Shown here: positions 26,464-36,081 of the stretch, piece by piece
Layout of the letters: every line of letters starts with the position of its first letter
Numbering within the stretch: position 1 is the stretch's first letter
DNA from: Flavobacterium crassostreae
GTDB lineage: Bacteria > Bacteroidota > Bacteroidia > Flavobacteriales > Flavobacteriaceae
Direction of reading: 5' to 3'
Length of the DNA: 64,000 nucleotides
Assembly: GCF_001831475.1 (NCBI RefSeq)
Contig: NZ_CP017688.1
Coordinates: forward strand, 434,001 to 498,000
Notes under the pieces: model-generated
Databases searched by the model: none
Told to the model about the DNA's origin: nothing
Seen by the model: only the letters and a program-made list of their open reading frames with translations
Program-made: the position numbers and the translations under genes

Positions 26464-26498
26464 AAAAAAGTCCCATCCGTTATCGATGGGACTTTTTT
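26464..26498. terminator. Bidirectional terminator
   Basis: AAAAAAGTCCCATC and GATGGGACTTTTTT form a 14-bp stem with a 7-nt loop. It serves accD and the convergent ABC permease. Confidence 0.93.
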
Positions 26499-26518
26499 GT
26501 TTGTACCAAACCTAGCTA

Positions 26519-27769
26519 CTACATTCCGGTTCGGATAGCCTCTACCGGATCTAATTTAGAAGCACTAATTGCCGGAAGAATACCAGAAATCAAGCCTATT
26601 AATGCTGCCAAACTGGTTCCGAGAACAATATTACTCATGCTCAAAACAAATTCAAAATCCATAACATTGGTTAGAATAATGGCAATAATCCAAACCAAAA
26701 ACAAGCCTATAATGCCCCCTATTAACGACAGAATTACTGCCTCAAACAAAAACTGAAATAAGATAAACCTGTTTTTGGCCCCTAACGATTTTTGAATCCC
26801 AATTAAATTGGTACGCTCTTTTACGGATACAAACATAATATTGGCAATTCCAAAACCACCAACCAATAACGAAAATCCACTAATAATCCAGCCCACAACA
26901 TTCATCTGCCCAATAATGCCATCAATAAAATCGGTAAAACCAGAGAGTACATTTATAAAAAAAGTATCCATCTCGCCTGCTTTAAGCCCTCGTAGGTTTC
27001 TTATTTTTTGAGACACCATCGCTTTGTAGGCGTCCATATCGATGCCTTTTTGGGGTTTTAAAATAATAACAGGAGTCATGGCCTCGTTATTGTCTCCATA
27101 TCGTTTTCGGATAAAGTTTACCGGAAGATACACCGAAGTATCGTTACTATCTCCAAACAAACTTTCTCCTTGTTTTTTTAAAACACCAATAACGGTAAGA
27201 CGTTGCCCATAGAGCCGAACATTTTTGCCAATAGCGTAACTATTCCCAAAGAGACCCTCTGCAATTTCGTTACCCAGAACAATTACAGCCGTACCCGAAT
27301 TTGACTCGGCTGCGTTATAAAACCGACCACTAGCAAGCTCCAATCCTTCAATAGCTACTAATTCATTAGTAACCGGAATTACATTAACATCGCTAACCAA
27401 TTTGGAGTCAAATTTTATACTTTCGTTTTTAACAAACAATTGATAAGCTACTTTCTCGGTATCCTTCAATGTGCTTTCTAAATAAGTGTATTCGTCATAA
27501 TTAACATCCGGAAACTGTTCTCTCTTCCATTTTGGAACATCCGACGGACCAAAAGAAAAACGCATCAGATAAATAGTATTTTTATCTAAACTGCTCAAAT
27601 CTTTAGCAATTTTTTTGTCCAAAGAGTCTACCGCAGCAAGTACCGCAATGATAGATAAAATCCCAATAGTAACCCCTAGCAAAGAAAGCAAAGTGCGTAA
27701 CTTATTGTTCATCAAAGCGTTTATTGCAAAGACAAAGCTCTCCTTTAGTAATCGAAAATAGACTATCAT
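26519..27769 (-). CDS. MacB/FtsX-type ABC transporter permease
   Basis: 416 residues. One N-terminal helix (about 25-46; LLSLLGVTIGILSIIAVLAA) is followed by a periplasmic MacB_PCD domain (about 47-255), and three C-terminal helices form the FtsX domain (about 285-410), with the SVKERTNLIGIQKSLGAK motif. It ends DPVEAIRTGM, the usual C-terminus. No ATPase gene is adjacent, so the partner lies elsewhere. Likely role: export or lipoprotein/peptide efflux, substrate unknown. Confidence 0.88.
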   Translation of the reverse strand: MIVYFRLLKESFVFAINALMNNKLRTLLSLLGVTIGILSIIAVLAAVDSLDKKIAKDLSSLDKNTIYLMRFSFGPSDVPKWKREQFPDVNYDEYTYLESTLKDTEKVAYQLFVKNESIKFDSKLVSDVNVIPVTNELVAIEGLELASGRFYNAAESNSGTAVIVLGNEIAEGLFGNSYAIGKNVRLYGQRLTVIGVLKKQGESLFGDSNDTSVYLPVNFIRKRYGDNNEAMTPVIILKPQKGIDMDAYKAMVSQKIRNLRGLKAGEMDTFFINVLSGFTDFIDGIIGQMNVVGWIISGFSLLVGGFGIANIMFVSVKERTNLIGIQKSLGAKNRFILFQFLFEAVILSLIGGIIGLFLVWIIAIILTNVMDFEFVLSMSNIVLGTSLAALIGLISGILPAISASKLDPVEAIRTGM

Positions 27770-27935
27770 AAATGTACGTATTTCAGTTAAAGTAAAATTC
27801 TACAAATTAAATTCAAAATCCTAACAAAATAGGTTTTCCTTCTTAAAACCGCCCTATTTTACCCTCAAAATAAAATAAGCAGTGTAATTATACATTATCT
27901 CTTTTTCAAATGGTTTAATTTTAACTTTAAAAAAC

Positions 27936-27943
27936 TATTTTTG
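27936..27943 (+). promoter_or_regulatory. purH promoter -7 box
   Basis: TATTTTTG, 23 nt before the purH ATG. Confidence 0.55.
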
Positions 27944-27965
27944 TGCTTTATAAACATAACTACAC

Positions 27966-29492
27966 ATGGATACAACAAAAACAATTCAATCTGCATTAAT
28001 TTCCGTATTTTCCAAAGAAGGTCTTGAACCTATTGTAAGACTTCTAAACAGTCAAAACGTTACACTTTATTCTACCGGCGGAACTGAGGAATTTATTAAA
28101 AACCTAGGCATACCAGTTGTAGCTGTTGAAGACGTTACCTCTTACCCATCTATTTTAGGCGGAAGAGTTAAAACATTACATCCAAAAGTTTTTGGAGGCA
28201 TATTAAACCGTCAAGACAATCCGAGTGATGTACAACAAATGAAAGAATTTGACATTCCTCAAATTGATTTGGTAATTGTAGATCTATACCCTTTTGAAAA
28301 AACAGTAGCCTCTGGCGCTAACGAGTCCGATATAATTGAAAAAATAGATATTGGCGGAATTTCTTTAATTAGAGCTGCCGCAAAAAACTTTAAAGATACT
28401 GCAATTGTAGCATCTGTTACAGAATACAGCCTATTATTAGGAATGCTTTCTAATCAAAACGGAGCAACTACACTTGCAGACCGAAAACTACTAGCCGCAA
28501 AAGCATTTCAGGTTTCGTCTCATTATGACACCGCTATTTTTAATTACTTTAATACCGACGAAACGGTTTATAAAGAAAGTATTACAGACGGAAAAGTATT
28601 ACGATACGGAGAAAACCCACATCAAAAAGGGTTTTTCTTCGGAGATTTTGAAGCCATGTTTGACAAAATACACGGCAAAGAATTATCGTACAACAATTTA
28701 TTAGACGTTGACGCAGCCGTAAACCTAATTAACGAGTTCAAGACAAACGGCCCTACGTTTGCCATTTTAAAACACAACAATGCTTGCGGGTTAGCTTCCA
28801 GAAATACCATTAGCGAAGCATATAGTGCTGCCTTAGCTTGCGACCCAACATCTGCCTTTGGTGGCGTTTTAATTGCAAACACCAAAATTGATCTTGCAAC
28901 AGCAACGGAAATCAACAAACTGTTTTGTGAAGTAGTCATTGCGCCAGAATTTGACGCAGAGGCAATTAGCATTTTGCAAGAAAAGAAAAACCGAATTATA
29001 TTGGTACAAAGAGAAGTAGCCTTGCCATCAAGACAAGTAAGAACCTGTTTAAACGGTTTGCTCATCCAAGACCGAAACACCATTACCGATACTAAAGACG
29101 CCCTAAAAACCGTTACCCAAACCAGTCCAACAACACAAGAAATTGAAGATTTGATTTTTGCCTCAAAAGTATGCAAGAACACCAAATCCAACACTATTGT
29201 ATTTGCAAAAAACGGCACGCTTATTTCCTCCGGAACTGGACAAACCTCTCGCGTAGATGCTTTAGTACAAGCAATTGAAAAAGCCAAAACATTTGGTTTT
29301 GATCTACAAGGAGCCTCCATGGCAAGCGATGCGTTTTTTCCTTTTCCAGACTGTGTAGCTCTAGCAAAAGAAGCTGGTATAACCGCTGTTATTCAGCCAG
29401 GAGGATCTATCAAGGACGAATTAAGCATCAATTATTGCAACGAAAATAAACTTGCAATGGTATTTACCGGAACACGTCATTTTAAACATTAA
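27966..29492 (+). CDS. purH: Bifunctional AICAR transformylase / IMP cyclohydrolase
   Basis: 508 residues catalysing the last two steps to IMP. The N-terminal MGS-like IMPCH domain (SVFSKEGLEPIV, YSTGGTEEF, GGRVKTLHPKVFGG) spans about 1-190. The C-terminal AICARFT domain has LRYGENPHQKG, LKHNNACGLA and the PGGSIKDELSINYCNE end. It is followed directly by the mreB promoter. Confidence 0.97.
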   Translation: MDTTKTIQSALISVFSKEGLEPIVRLLNSQNVTLYSTGGTEEFIKNLGIPVVAVEDVTSYPSILGGRVKTLHPKVFGGILNRQDNPSDVQQMKEFDIPQIDLVIVDLYPFEKTVASGANESDIIEKIDIGGISLIRAAAKNFKDTAIVASVTEYSLLLGMLSNQNGATTLADRKLLAAKAFQVSSHYDTAIFNYFNTDETVYKESITDGKVLRYGENPHQKGFFFGDFEAMFDKIHGKELSYNNLLDVDAAVNLINEFKTNGPTFAILKHNNACGLASRNTISEAYSAALACDPTSAFGGVLIANTKIDLATATEINKLFCEVVIAPEFDAEAISILQEKKNRIILVQREVALPSRQVRTCLNGLLIQDRNTITDTKDALKTVTQTSPTTQEIEDLIFASKVCKNTKSNTIVFAKNGTLISSGTGQTSRVDALVQAIEKAKTFGFDLQGASMASDAFFPFPDCVALAKEAGITAVIQPGGSIKDELSINYCNENKLAMVFTGTRHFKH

Positions 29493-29498
29493 TTTGTT

Positions 29499-29506
29499 TA
29501 ACTTTG
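29499..29506 (+). promoter_or_regulatory. mre operon promoter -7 box
   Basis: TAACTTTG, 7 nt after the purH stop and 41 nt before the mreB ATG. Confidence 0.55.
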
Positions 29507-29546
29507 TTTGCTCTTAATTTTTAACTTTTAAACCCCTAAAAGACTT

Positions 29547-30575
29547 ATGGGATTTTTTGATTTCATGACTGAGGATATTGCGATAGACCTTGGTACCGCT
29601 AATACTTTAATCATACACAATGATAAAGTTGTAATTGACAGCCCGTCAATTGTTGCCAGAGATAGAATTTCTGGCAAAATAATCGCAGTTGGTAAAGAAG
29701 CCAATTTGATGCAGGGTAAAACACATGAAAACATTAAGACAATAAGGCCTTTGAAAGATGGTGTAATTGCAGATTTTGATGCTTCCGAAAAAATGATTAG
29801 TATGTTTATACGAAGCATTCCTGCATTGAAAAAAAGAATGTTTACACCAGCCCTAAGAATGGTAGTATGCATTCCGTCTGGAATTACCGAAGTAGAAATG
29901 AGAGCCGTAAAAGAATCTTGTGAAAGAGTAAACGGAAAAGAAGTATATTTAATACACGAACCAATGGCAGCCGCTATAGGTATTGGTATAGACATCATGC
30001 AACCAAAAGGAAACATGATTGTAGATATCGGAGGCGGAACCACCGAAATTGCAGTAATTGCATTAGGCGGAATTGTATGTGATAAGTCCGTAAAAATTGC
30101 AGGAGATGTATTCACCAACGACATTGTCTACTACATGCGTACCCAGCACAATCTTTTTGTAGGAGAAAGCACTGCCGAGAAAATAAAAATACAGATCGGT
30201 GCCGCTATAGAAGATCTAGAAACAGCACCAGAAGATATGTCCGTACAAGGTAGAGACTTACTAACTGGTAAACCCAAACAGGTGGATGTTTCTTATAGAG
30301 AAATAGCCAAAGCGTTAGACAAATCCATCCAACGAATTGAAGATGCGGTTATGGAAACCCTATCCCAAACCCCGCCAGAATTGGCTGCAGATATCTACAA
30401 TACCGGAATTTATTTAGCCGGTGGTGGTTCTATGCTCAGAGGCTTGGACAAAAGAATTTCGCAAAAAACAGACTTGCCAGTTTATATTGCCGAAGACCCA
30501 TTACGAGCTGTAGTTAGAGGTACTGGAATGGCACTTAAAAACATTGTAAAATTCAAAAGTATCTTGATCAAATAA
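29547..30575 (+). CDS. mreB: Rod-shape-determining actin homologue MreB
   Basis: 342 residues. The actin-fold phosphate loops IDLGTANTLI (about 12-21) and DIGGGTTEIAVIALGG, and the LAGGGSMLRGLD adenosine motif, are present. It forms filaments under the inner membrane that position the elongasome. First gene of mreB-mreC-mreD-pbp2-rodA. Confidence 0.97.
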   Translation: MGFFDFMTEDIAIDLGTANTLIIHNDKVVIDSPSIVARDRISGKIIAVGKEANLMQGKTHENIKTIRPLKDGVIADFDASEKMISMFIRSIPALKKRMFTPALRMVVCIPSGITEVEMRAVKESCERVNGKEVYLIHEPMAAAIGIGIDIMQPKGNMIVDIGGGTTEIAVIALGGIVCDKSVKIAGDVFTNDIVYYMRTQHNLFVGESTAEKIKIQIGAAIEDLETAPEDMSVQGRDLLTGKPKQVDVSYREIAKALDKSIQRIEDAVMETLSQTPPELAADIYNTGIYLAGGGSMLRGLDKRISQKTDLPVYIAEDPLRAVVRGTGMALKNIVKFKSILIK

Positions 30576-30591
30576 GACAATCCAAAAGGTA

Positions 30592-30634
30592 GCATTTCAC
30601 TAGATTTAGAATTAATTTACCTTTAGTGAAATGC
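30592..30634 (+). other. Stem-loop between mreB and mreC
   Basis: GCATTTCACTA pairs perfectly with TAGTGAAATGC (11 bp, 21-nt loop). No T-run follows, so it is more likely an mRNA processing or stability element that tunes MreB against MreC than a terminator. Confidence 0.6.
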
Positions 30635-30675
30635 CGACCCAAGGAAATCTTCAACCACTATAATACAAACAAGAA

Positions 30676-31500
30676 ATGCAGCAAATCTTTAATTTCATAT
30701 TCAAGAACAGTAATCGGTTGCTGTTTTTGTTGTTATTATGCATTTCGCTATCCCTTACTATACAATCCCACTCGTATCACAAAAGCAGAATAATTAGTTC
30801 GGCTAATTATGTAAGCGGTGGTGTTTATGAAAAAATCCATAATGTAAGCGAATATCTACACCTAAAAACACAAAATGACGCTTTGGCCATTGAAAATGCA
30901 AGACTTAAAAGCTTGTTATTTAAAACCAAAGACTCTACTGCAATCCAAAAGTTTCAAAATCTAAAAATCCATGTTCCCGAAGACGTTATGGTCTCCAAGG
31001 TAATACATAACTCATACAATGTTCATGAAAACTTTTTGACCTTAAACTCCGGTTCCTTAGAAGGCGTAGAGCCAGATATGGGAGTAATTAACAACCTCGG
31101 TATTGTAGGTATTGTAGATAAAACTTCGGCACACTATGCAACGGTAATTAGTATCCTCAATGTAAAATCACAAATAAATGCTAAGGTAAAAAAATCCAAT
31201 CACTTTGGCTCTTTAGTTTGGAACGGCAAAAGTACTGGTTTTGTACAATTAATTGATGTTCCTAGATTGGCCTCAGTCAGAAAAGGAGACACCATTGTAA
31301 CTGGAGGACAATCTGTGATTTTTCCTGAAAATATAAATATTGGTACCATCAACAAAGTATATATAGACAACAAAACCAACTATTACACCTTAGATGTCAA
31401 GCTCTTTAATGACATGACCAACCTAGGCCACGTGTATGTTATTAAAAGTAAAAATAGAGACGAACTTAATAATTTAGAAAAAACAACGAAAAATGAATAG
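30676..31500 (+). CDS. mreC: Rod-shape-determining protein MreC
   Basis: 274 residues. A short cytoplasmic N-terminus and one transmembrane helix (about 13-30) precede a coiled coil (about 55-90; HLKTQNDALAIENARLKSLL) and the periplasmic beta domains (SGSLEGVEPDMGVINNLGIVGIV, GDTIVTGGQSVIFPENINIGTI). It links MreB to the PBPs. Overlaps mreD by 8 bp. Confidence 0.95.
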   Translation: MQQIFNFIFKNSNRLLFLLLLCISLSLTIQSHSYHKSRIISSANYVSGGVYEKIHNVSEYLHLKTQNDALAIENARLKSLLFKTKDSTAIQKFQNLKIHVPEDVMVSKVIHNSYNVHENFLTLNSGSLEGVEPDMGVINNLGIVGIVDKTSAHYATVISILNVKSQINAKVKKSNHFGSLVWNGKSTGFVQLIDVPRLASVRKGDTIVTGGQSVIFPENINIGTINKVYIDNKTNYYTLDVKLFNDMTNLGHVYVIKSKNRDELNNLEKTTKNE

Positions 31501-31999
31501 CACTTTGTTAGTCAATATTTCTCGGTTTATTTTATTATTAACCGTTCAAGTAGTTGTTTTTAACAACATGACCTTTTTGGGTTTTATACTACCCATGCCG
31601 TATATTCTCTTTATTATATTGTACCCAGTAAATGGCAATAAATCCGGACTATTGTTTGCTAGTTTTATTCTAGGATTAATCATGGATTTATTTTGTAATT
31701 CTGGAGGAATACACGCCACAGCCTGTTTGACACTTGCTTACTTAAGACCTTCAATATTTAAATTTTCATTTGGAGTAAGTTACGAATACCAAACTATTAA
31801 ATTAAACGATAGCCTAACCCCAGAGCGTTTTTCATTTATACTACTAGCGGTGGTTATCCATCATTTTACCTTATTTATACTAGAGGCTTTTCAGATAAGT
31901 TTCTTTTTGGACATATTAGTTCGCGCTTTACTGAGTGCTATTTTTACCATAATCAGTTGCATTATTATAATATACCTTATTAAGCCTAATAAACGATGA
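31493..31999 (+). CDS. mreD: Rod-shape-determining protein MreD
   Basis: 168 residues, almost entirely membrane: about five helices (for example ILLLTVQVVVFNNMTFLGFILP, FILGLIMDLFCNSGGIHATAC). Assigned mainly by hydropathy, size and its position between mreC and pbp2, overlapping both (8 bp and 4 bp). Confidence 0.88.
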   Translation: MNSTLLVNISRFILLLTVQVVVFNNMTFLGFILPMPYILFIILYPVNGNKSGLLFASFILGLIMDLFCNSGGIHATACLTLAYLRPSIFKFSFGVSYEYQTIKLNDSLTPERFSFILLAVVIHHFTLFILEAFQISFFLDILVRALLSAIFTIISCIIIIYLIKPNKR

Positions 32000-33942
32000 G
32001 AAAATTACTGCTGCCTTCTTTAATCCTTGTTGCAGCATCTTTGCTACTAATTCGGATTTTCTATTTGCAGGTTATCAATGACACTTTCAAATTAAAATCA
32101 GAAAACAATGCCATAAAAATAAAATACGACTATCCAGAACGAGGTTATATCTATGACCGAAATGGCAAGTTATTGGTAGCAAACCAAGCCTCTTATGACA
32201 TTATGGTAATCCCTAGAGAACTCAAAAACATTGACACCTTAGAGTTTTGTAAATTATTACATATAACCAAAGAAGACTATATTAAAAAAATTGCTAAAGC
32301 CAAAGTATACAGCCCTAGACTTCCGTCGGTATTTTTGCCACAATTAAACAAAAGTGAATTTGCTGCTTTTCAGGAAAAAATAAGAAAATTTGAAGGATTT
32401 TATTTTCAAAAACGTTCTCTACGGGATTACGAAGTAGATTTTGGCGCCAATATATTTGGTTTTATAACCCAAGTAAACGAACGTTTGATCGAAAAAAACC
32501 CGTACTACAACAGCGGCGATTTGATTGGCCGACAGGGCGTAGAAGAAAGTTACGAAACTATTTTGAGAGGAATCAAAGGTGTTAAATATTTTCAGAAAGA
32601 CAAATACAACCGAGAAATAGGTTCTTATAAAGACGGAAAATTTGATACCATTGCCGTACAAGGTGAAGACATTACCTTAGCTCTAGATGCCGATATTCAG
32701 CGGTATGGCGAACAGTTAATGATTAACAAAAGAGGCGGTATTGTAGCCATAGAGCCTCAAACAGGAGAAATACTCGCATTGGTAACCGCTCCATCGTATG
32801 ACCCTTCTATATTGGTAGGTAGAGAGCGTTCCAAAAACTACACCCTTTTGTATTATGATTCTATAGCAAAACCACTCTATGACAGAGGCTTACTTGCAGA
32901 ATATCCTCCTGGATCTCCTTTTAAAATCATGACCGGACTAGCGGGATTACAAGAGCAAGTTATTGACGAGAACACTTCTTTTTATTGCTTAGGTCGTCGT
33001 GGCTTTATGGTTTCAAGAGGACACTTTATGGGTTGTCATAGTACGGCTGGTGCTTTTCAGTTGCATAATGGTATTTACCAGTCTTGTAACACTTATTTTG
33101 CCAATGTTTTTATTAATTCTATTGATAAAAATCGCACCCCTAATAAATCCATTGACATATGGAGCAACCATATAAAGAGTTTCGGACTTGGTGAATTTTT
33201 AGGATACGATTTACCTACAGGTAGAAAAGGGAAAATTCCCGATTCCAAAACCTATAAAAAAATGTACCCAAATTGGCAATGGAGCGGTAGAACCGTAGTA
33301 TCCAATTCTATTGGACAAGGAGAAGTTTTAACTACGCCAATTCAGCTAGCAAACATGATGGCTGCTGTAGCCAATGAAGGCTATTATTATACCCCTCACA
33401 TCATCAAAAAAATTAAAGGAGGTACCATTGACCCTAAGTTTACGGTAAAACACCAAACCAGCATTGACAGAAAATATTTCAAACCAGTAATACAAGGCTT
33501 GTATGATGTATATAATCTGGGAACAGCAAGAAGCTTACGCGTAGAGGGAATCCCTATTTGTGGAAAAACTGGAACTGCCGAAAATTTTGCCAAAATTGAT
33601 GGCAAAAGAGTCAAACTAGAAGACCACTCTATATTTGTAGCCTTTGCGCCCAAAGATAATCCCAAAATTGCCATAGCCGTTTTGGTAGAAAATGGAGGGT
33701 ATGGAGCGGCAATTGCGGGCCCAATAGCTAGTTTAATGATCGAAAAATATTTGCGAAAAAAAATAACGCGAGTAGATCTAGAAACCCGAATTTTAAACAT
33801 CAGTCTTAAAGACCGCTACGCAAAATTAGGAGGCATGAAAGAAGGCAAAGCTATTGAATCTACCCCAAAGACAGAAAACACCAAAGAAGCGCCCAAAACA
33901 ACCAACAATACCGCCGTAAAAGACAGCACAAAGCAAAACTAA
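31996..33942 (+). CDS. mrdA: Penicillin-binding protein 2 (elongasome transpeptidase)
   Basis: 648 residues. One N-terminal helix (about 3-22) precedes the PBP dimer domain (about 50-200; YPERGYIYDRNGKLL) and the transpeptidase domain. Catalytic motifs: SPFK (SxxK) in PPGSPFKIMTG, SCN (SxN) in QSCNTYFANVF and KTG in CGKTGTAEN. The tail from about 615 is Lys/Thr/Asn-rich and probably disordered. It partners RodA encoded next. A short 19-bp gap separates it from rodA. Confidence 0.96.
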   Translation: MRKLLLPSLILVAASLLLIRIFYLQVINDTFKLKSENNAIKIKYDYPERGYIYDRNGKLLVANQASYDIMVIPRELKNIDTLEFCKLLHITKEDYIKKIAKAKVYSPRLPSVFLPQLNKSEFAAFQEKIRKFEGFYFQKRSLRDYEVDFGANIFGFITQVNERLIEKNPYYNSGDLIGRQGVEESYETILRGIKGVKYFQKDKYNREIGSYKDGKFDTIAVQGEDITLALDADIQRYGEQLMINKRGGIVAIEPQTGEILALVTAPSYDPSILVGRERSKNYTLLYYDSIAKPLYDRGLLAEYPPGSPFKIMTGLAGLQEQVIDENTSFYCLGRRGFMVSRGHFMGCHSTAGAFQLHNGIYQSCNTYFANVFINSIDKNRTPNKSIDIWSNHIKSFGLGEFLGYDLPTGRKGKIPDSKTYKKMYPNWQWSGRTVVSNSIGQGEVLTTPIQLANMMAAVANEGYYYTPHIIKKIKGGTIDPKFTVKHQTSIDRKYFKPVIQGLYDVYNLGTARSLRVEGIPICGKTGTAENFAKIDGKRVKLEDHSIFVAFAPKDNPKIAIAVLVENGGYGAAIAGPIASLMIEKYLRKKITRVDLETRILNISLKDRYAKLGGMKEGKAIESTPKTENTKEAPKTTNNTAVKDSTKQN

Positions 33943-33961
33943 AAAAAGATATTCATTTCGA

Positions 33962-35197
33962 ATGAAAAATCAAAGCATCAAGAAAAACCTAGACTGGACC
34001 TGTATTCTCATATATTCTGCATTAGTGATTATGGGCTGGCTTAATATTTATTCGTCCTCTCTTTCGGCAACAGACGATACGTCTCAAAAGCAACTGATAT
34101 TTATATTGCTTACCATTCCGCTTATTTTTGTTTTATTGGCATTGGACGGTAAGTTTTACGAAAAATATGCCAGTATTATTTTTGGTGCTGCATTACTGCT
34201 ACTAGCTGGGTTGTTTCTGTTTGGAAAAACCATTGCAGGCCAACGCTGTTGGTATGCTATTGGCAGTTTTACCTTACAACCATCGGAATTTGCCAAAGCA
34301 GCCACTTCACTTGCTCTAGCTAAATTTTTGAGTGATTCTCAGATTAATTTAAAAGAAACCAATAGACAATTTCAGGCATTGGCAATCGTTTTCTTGCCTG
34401 TTCTTTTGATTTTGCCACAGCCCGATCCAGGTAGCGCGCTTATTTATAGCGCCTTTATATTAGTATTGTATCGAGAAGGACTTCCTTCTTGGTATGTATG
34501 GACTGGTTTTATAGCCATACTGCTTTTTATCCTTACACTTGTATTTGAGCCATTGTACATAATTTTAATTGCATTGGCTATCCTCTTGTTTTTATATTAT
34601 AAATCCAGACTAGGAGATCGTAATGCAGTACTTAGCGGTATTATTTTTGCACTGATCTCAGGCTTTGTTTTATCGGTAGATTATGTATTTAATAACGTAT
34701 TCAAACAACACCACCGGGATCGTTTCAATATTTTATTAGGCAAAACAGTAGATCTAAAAGGCATCGGATACAACACCAACCAATCCGAAATTGCAATTGG
34801 ATCTGGAGGATGGCTCGGAAAAGGCTTTCTGGAAGGCACTCAAACCAAAGGTGGCTTTGTTCCAGAACAGCATACGGATTACATATTTACAACCGTAGGA
34901 GAAGAATGGGGTTTTGCGGGATCACTAGTTGTAGTGGGGCTATTTACTGGTTTATTATTGCGTGTCATCTATCTTGCTGAAAGACAAAAAACAAAGTTCA
35001 GTAGAGTATATGGCTATTGTGTAGCAGGAATACTTTTTGTGCATTTTTTTGTTAACATAGCAATGGTAGTAGGTATATTTCCTACCATTGGAGTACCACT
35101 TCCATTCTTTTCTTATGGAGGATCTGGACTTTGGGGTTTTACTATTTTGCTTTTTATCTTTCTAAAAATGGATGCCAATAAAGTAAATGAATGGTAA
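33962..35197 (+). CDS. rodA: Peptidoglycan glycosyltransferase RodA (SEDS family)
   Basis: 411 residues with about nine to ten membrane helices. SEDS signatures: WYAIGSFTLQPSEFAKAA, LILPQPDPGSALIY, GGWLGKGFLEGTQTKGGFVPEQHTDYIFTTVGEEWGF and FPTIGVPLPFFSYGGSG. It polymerises glycan strands with PBP2. Last gene of the mre operon; the convergent nuclease gene begins 27 bp on. Confidence 0.97.
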   Translation: MKNQSIKKNLDWTCILIYSALVIMGWLNIYSSSLSATDDTSQKQLIFILLTIPLIFVLLALDGKFYEKYASIIFGAALLLLAGLFLFGKTIAGQRCWYAIGSFTLQPSEFAKAATSLALAKFLSDSQINLKETNRQFQALAIVFLPVLLILPQPDPGSALIYSAFILVLYREGLPSWYVWTGFIAILLFILTLVFEPLYIILIALAILLFLYYKSRLGDRNAVLSGIIFALISGFVLSVDYVFNNVFKQHHRDRFNILLGKTVDLKGIGYNTNQSEIAIGSGGWLGKGFLEGTQTKGGFVPEQHTDYIFTTVGEEWGFAGSLVVVGLFTGLLLRVIYLAERQKTKFSRVYGYCVAGILFVHFFVNIAMVVGIFPTIGVPLPFFSYGGSGLWGFTILLFIFLKMDANKVNEW

Positions 35198-35223
35198 CCA
35201 TTGAGACCAAAGCAGTGCTTTGA

Positions 35224-36057
35224 TTAAAAAGCCCATGCTTTATAACTGCTATTTTGTTCCAAACTATCTTCTAATTGGTCTTCCAATTTAGGAAAAAAAT
35301 CTATGCCCGTTCTTTTTTCAATAGCATCTACAGACACCACAAAGCTATACAAAGGCTTATCACTCTTTTGATTCGGGATTAAAAAAGCAATCATTTTATA
35401 ATTTCCGTTCGAGTCATCCAAGATAATTTTATAAAAATAATCTGGCACCAATACTTTTTGTTTTCCAATGGTTTTGCGGGTATTATTTAAAACTCCCGCA
35501 GTAACCACATAAACACCATCATACTTTTGTGCCCAATAACGTACTTTTTGCTCTAAGCGATTCCAGACTCCTGCATTAAAATCATGGTTTTGAGGTGCTA
35601 TATTGGAGGTATAAAAAGTATCGTTATAGGCATCTTTGGCAAACTCCATATCTGCAGCTGGGCAAAGATGGCCTTTATCATAGCCCGAATTTTTATAGTT
35701 TCTCCAATCCGCAGACTGGGATTTCACCATCGGATCCTCTATAAAATAGGGTCTTTTAAAATCTTTGTTCACTATATAACTCTTTTTGAGTTCATAAGCC
35801 AACCATTCTGCCTGTTCTGCTCTTTCGTTGTAAGACAGTGTATAATATGGGTGTTTTATTATAGAATTAGTGGTAGAGGTGGGCAAATAATCCAAACTTT
35901 CCGATAACAGTATTTGGCTGCCCATGGAGGAACTCTTTTGACTACTGCTTGTCTGGCTACTAAAGGAAGAGGGATTGTCTGATTTTATTTCTTTTTTGCA
36001 AGAGCTTAAAACAGCAACTATAAATAGTACTTTTATAAATTGTAAGGGTGTTTTCAT
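35224..36057 (-). CDS. DNA/RNA non-specific endonuclease, lipoprotein
   Basis: 277 residues. Lipoprotein signal with Cys20 (LFIVAVLSSC), then a Ser-rich linker to about 50 and a NucA/beta-beta-alpha-metal domain. The catalytic motif reads YDKGHLCPAADM (usual form DRGH, here DKGH), with the metal-binding region SNIAPQNHDFNAGVWNRLE. Probably surface- or periplasm-attached and used to degrade nucleic acid for nutrition. The Lys for Arg change at the motif is conservative and occurs in the family as far as I know. Confidence 0.9.
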   Translation of the reverse strand: MKTPLQFIKVLFIVAVLSSCKKEIKSDNPSSFSSQTSSSQKSSSMGSQILLSESLDYLPTSTTNSIIKHPYYTLSYNERAEQAEWLAYELKKSYIVNKDFKRPYFIEDPMVKSQSADWRNYKNSGYDKGHLCPAADMEFAKDAYNDTFYTSNIAPQNHDFNAGVWNRLEQKVRYWAQKYDGVYVVTAGVLNNTRKTIGKQKVLVPDYFYKIILDDSNGNYKMIAFLIPNQKSDKPLYSFVVSVDAIEKRTGIDFFPKLEDQLEDSLEQNSSYKAWAF

Positions 36058-36081
36058 GCTATATTTTTTATAACTATTAAA

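Noticed and set aside
29528..30124. 198-codon minus-strand ORF overlapping mreB
   Set aside because: Shadow of mreB; its translation shows no domain and mreB is certain.
35224..36057. Nuclease gene as part of a toxin or defence system
   Set aside because: It has a lipoprotein signal and stands with no immunity-like partner; a nutritional nuclease is the simpler reading.
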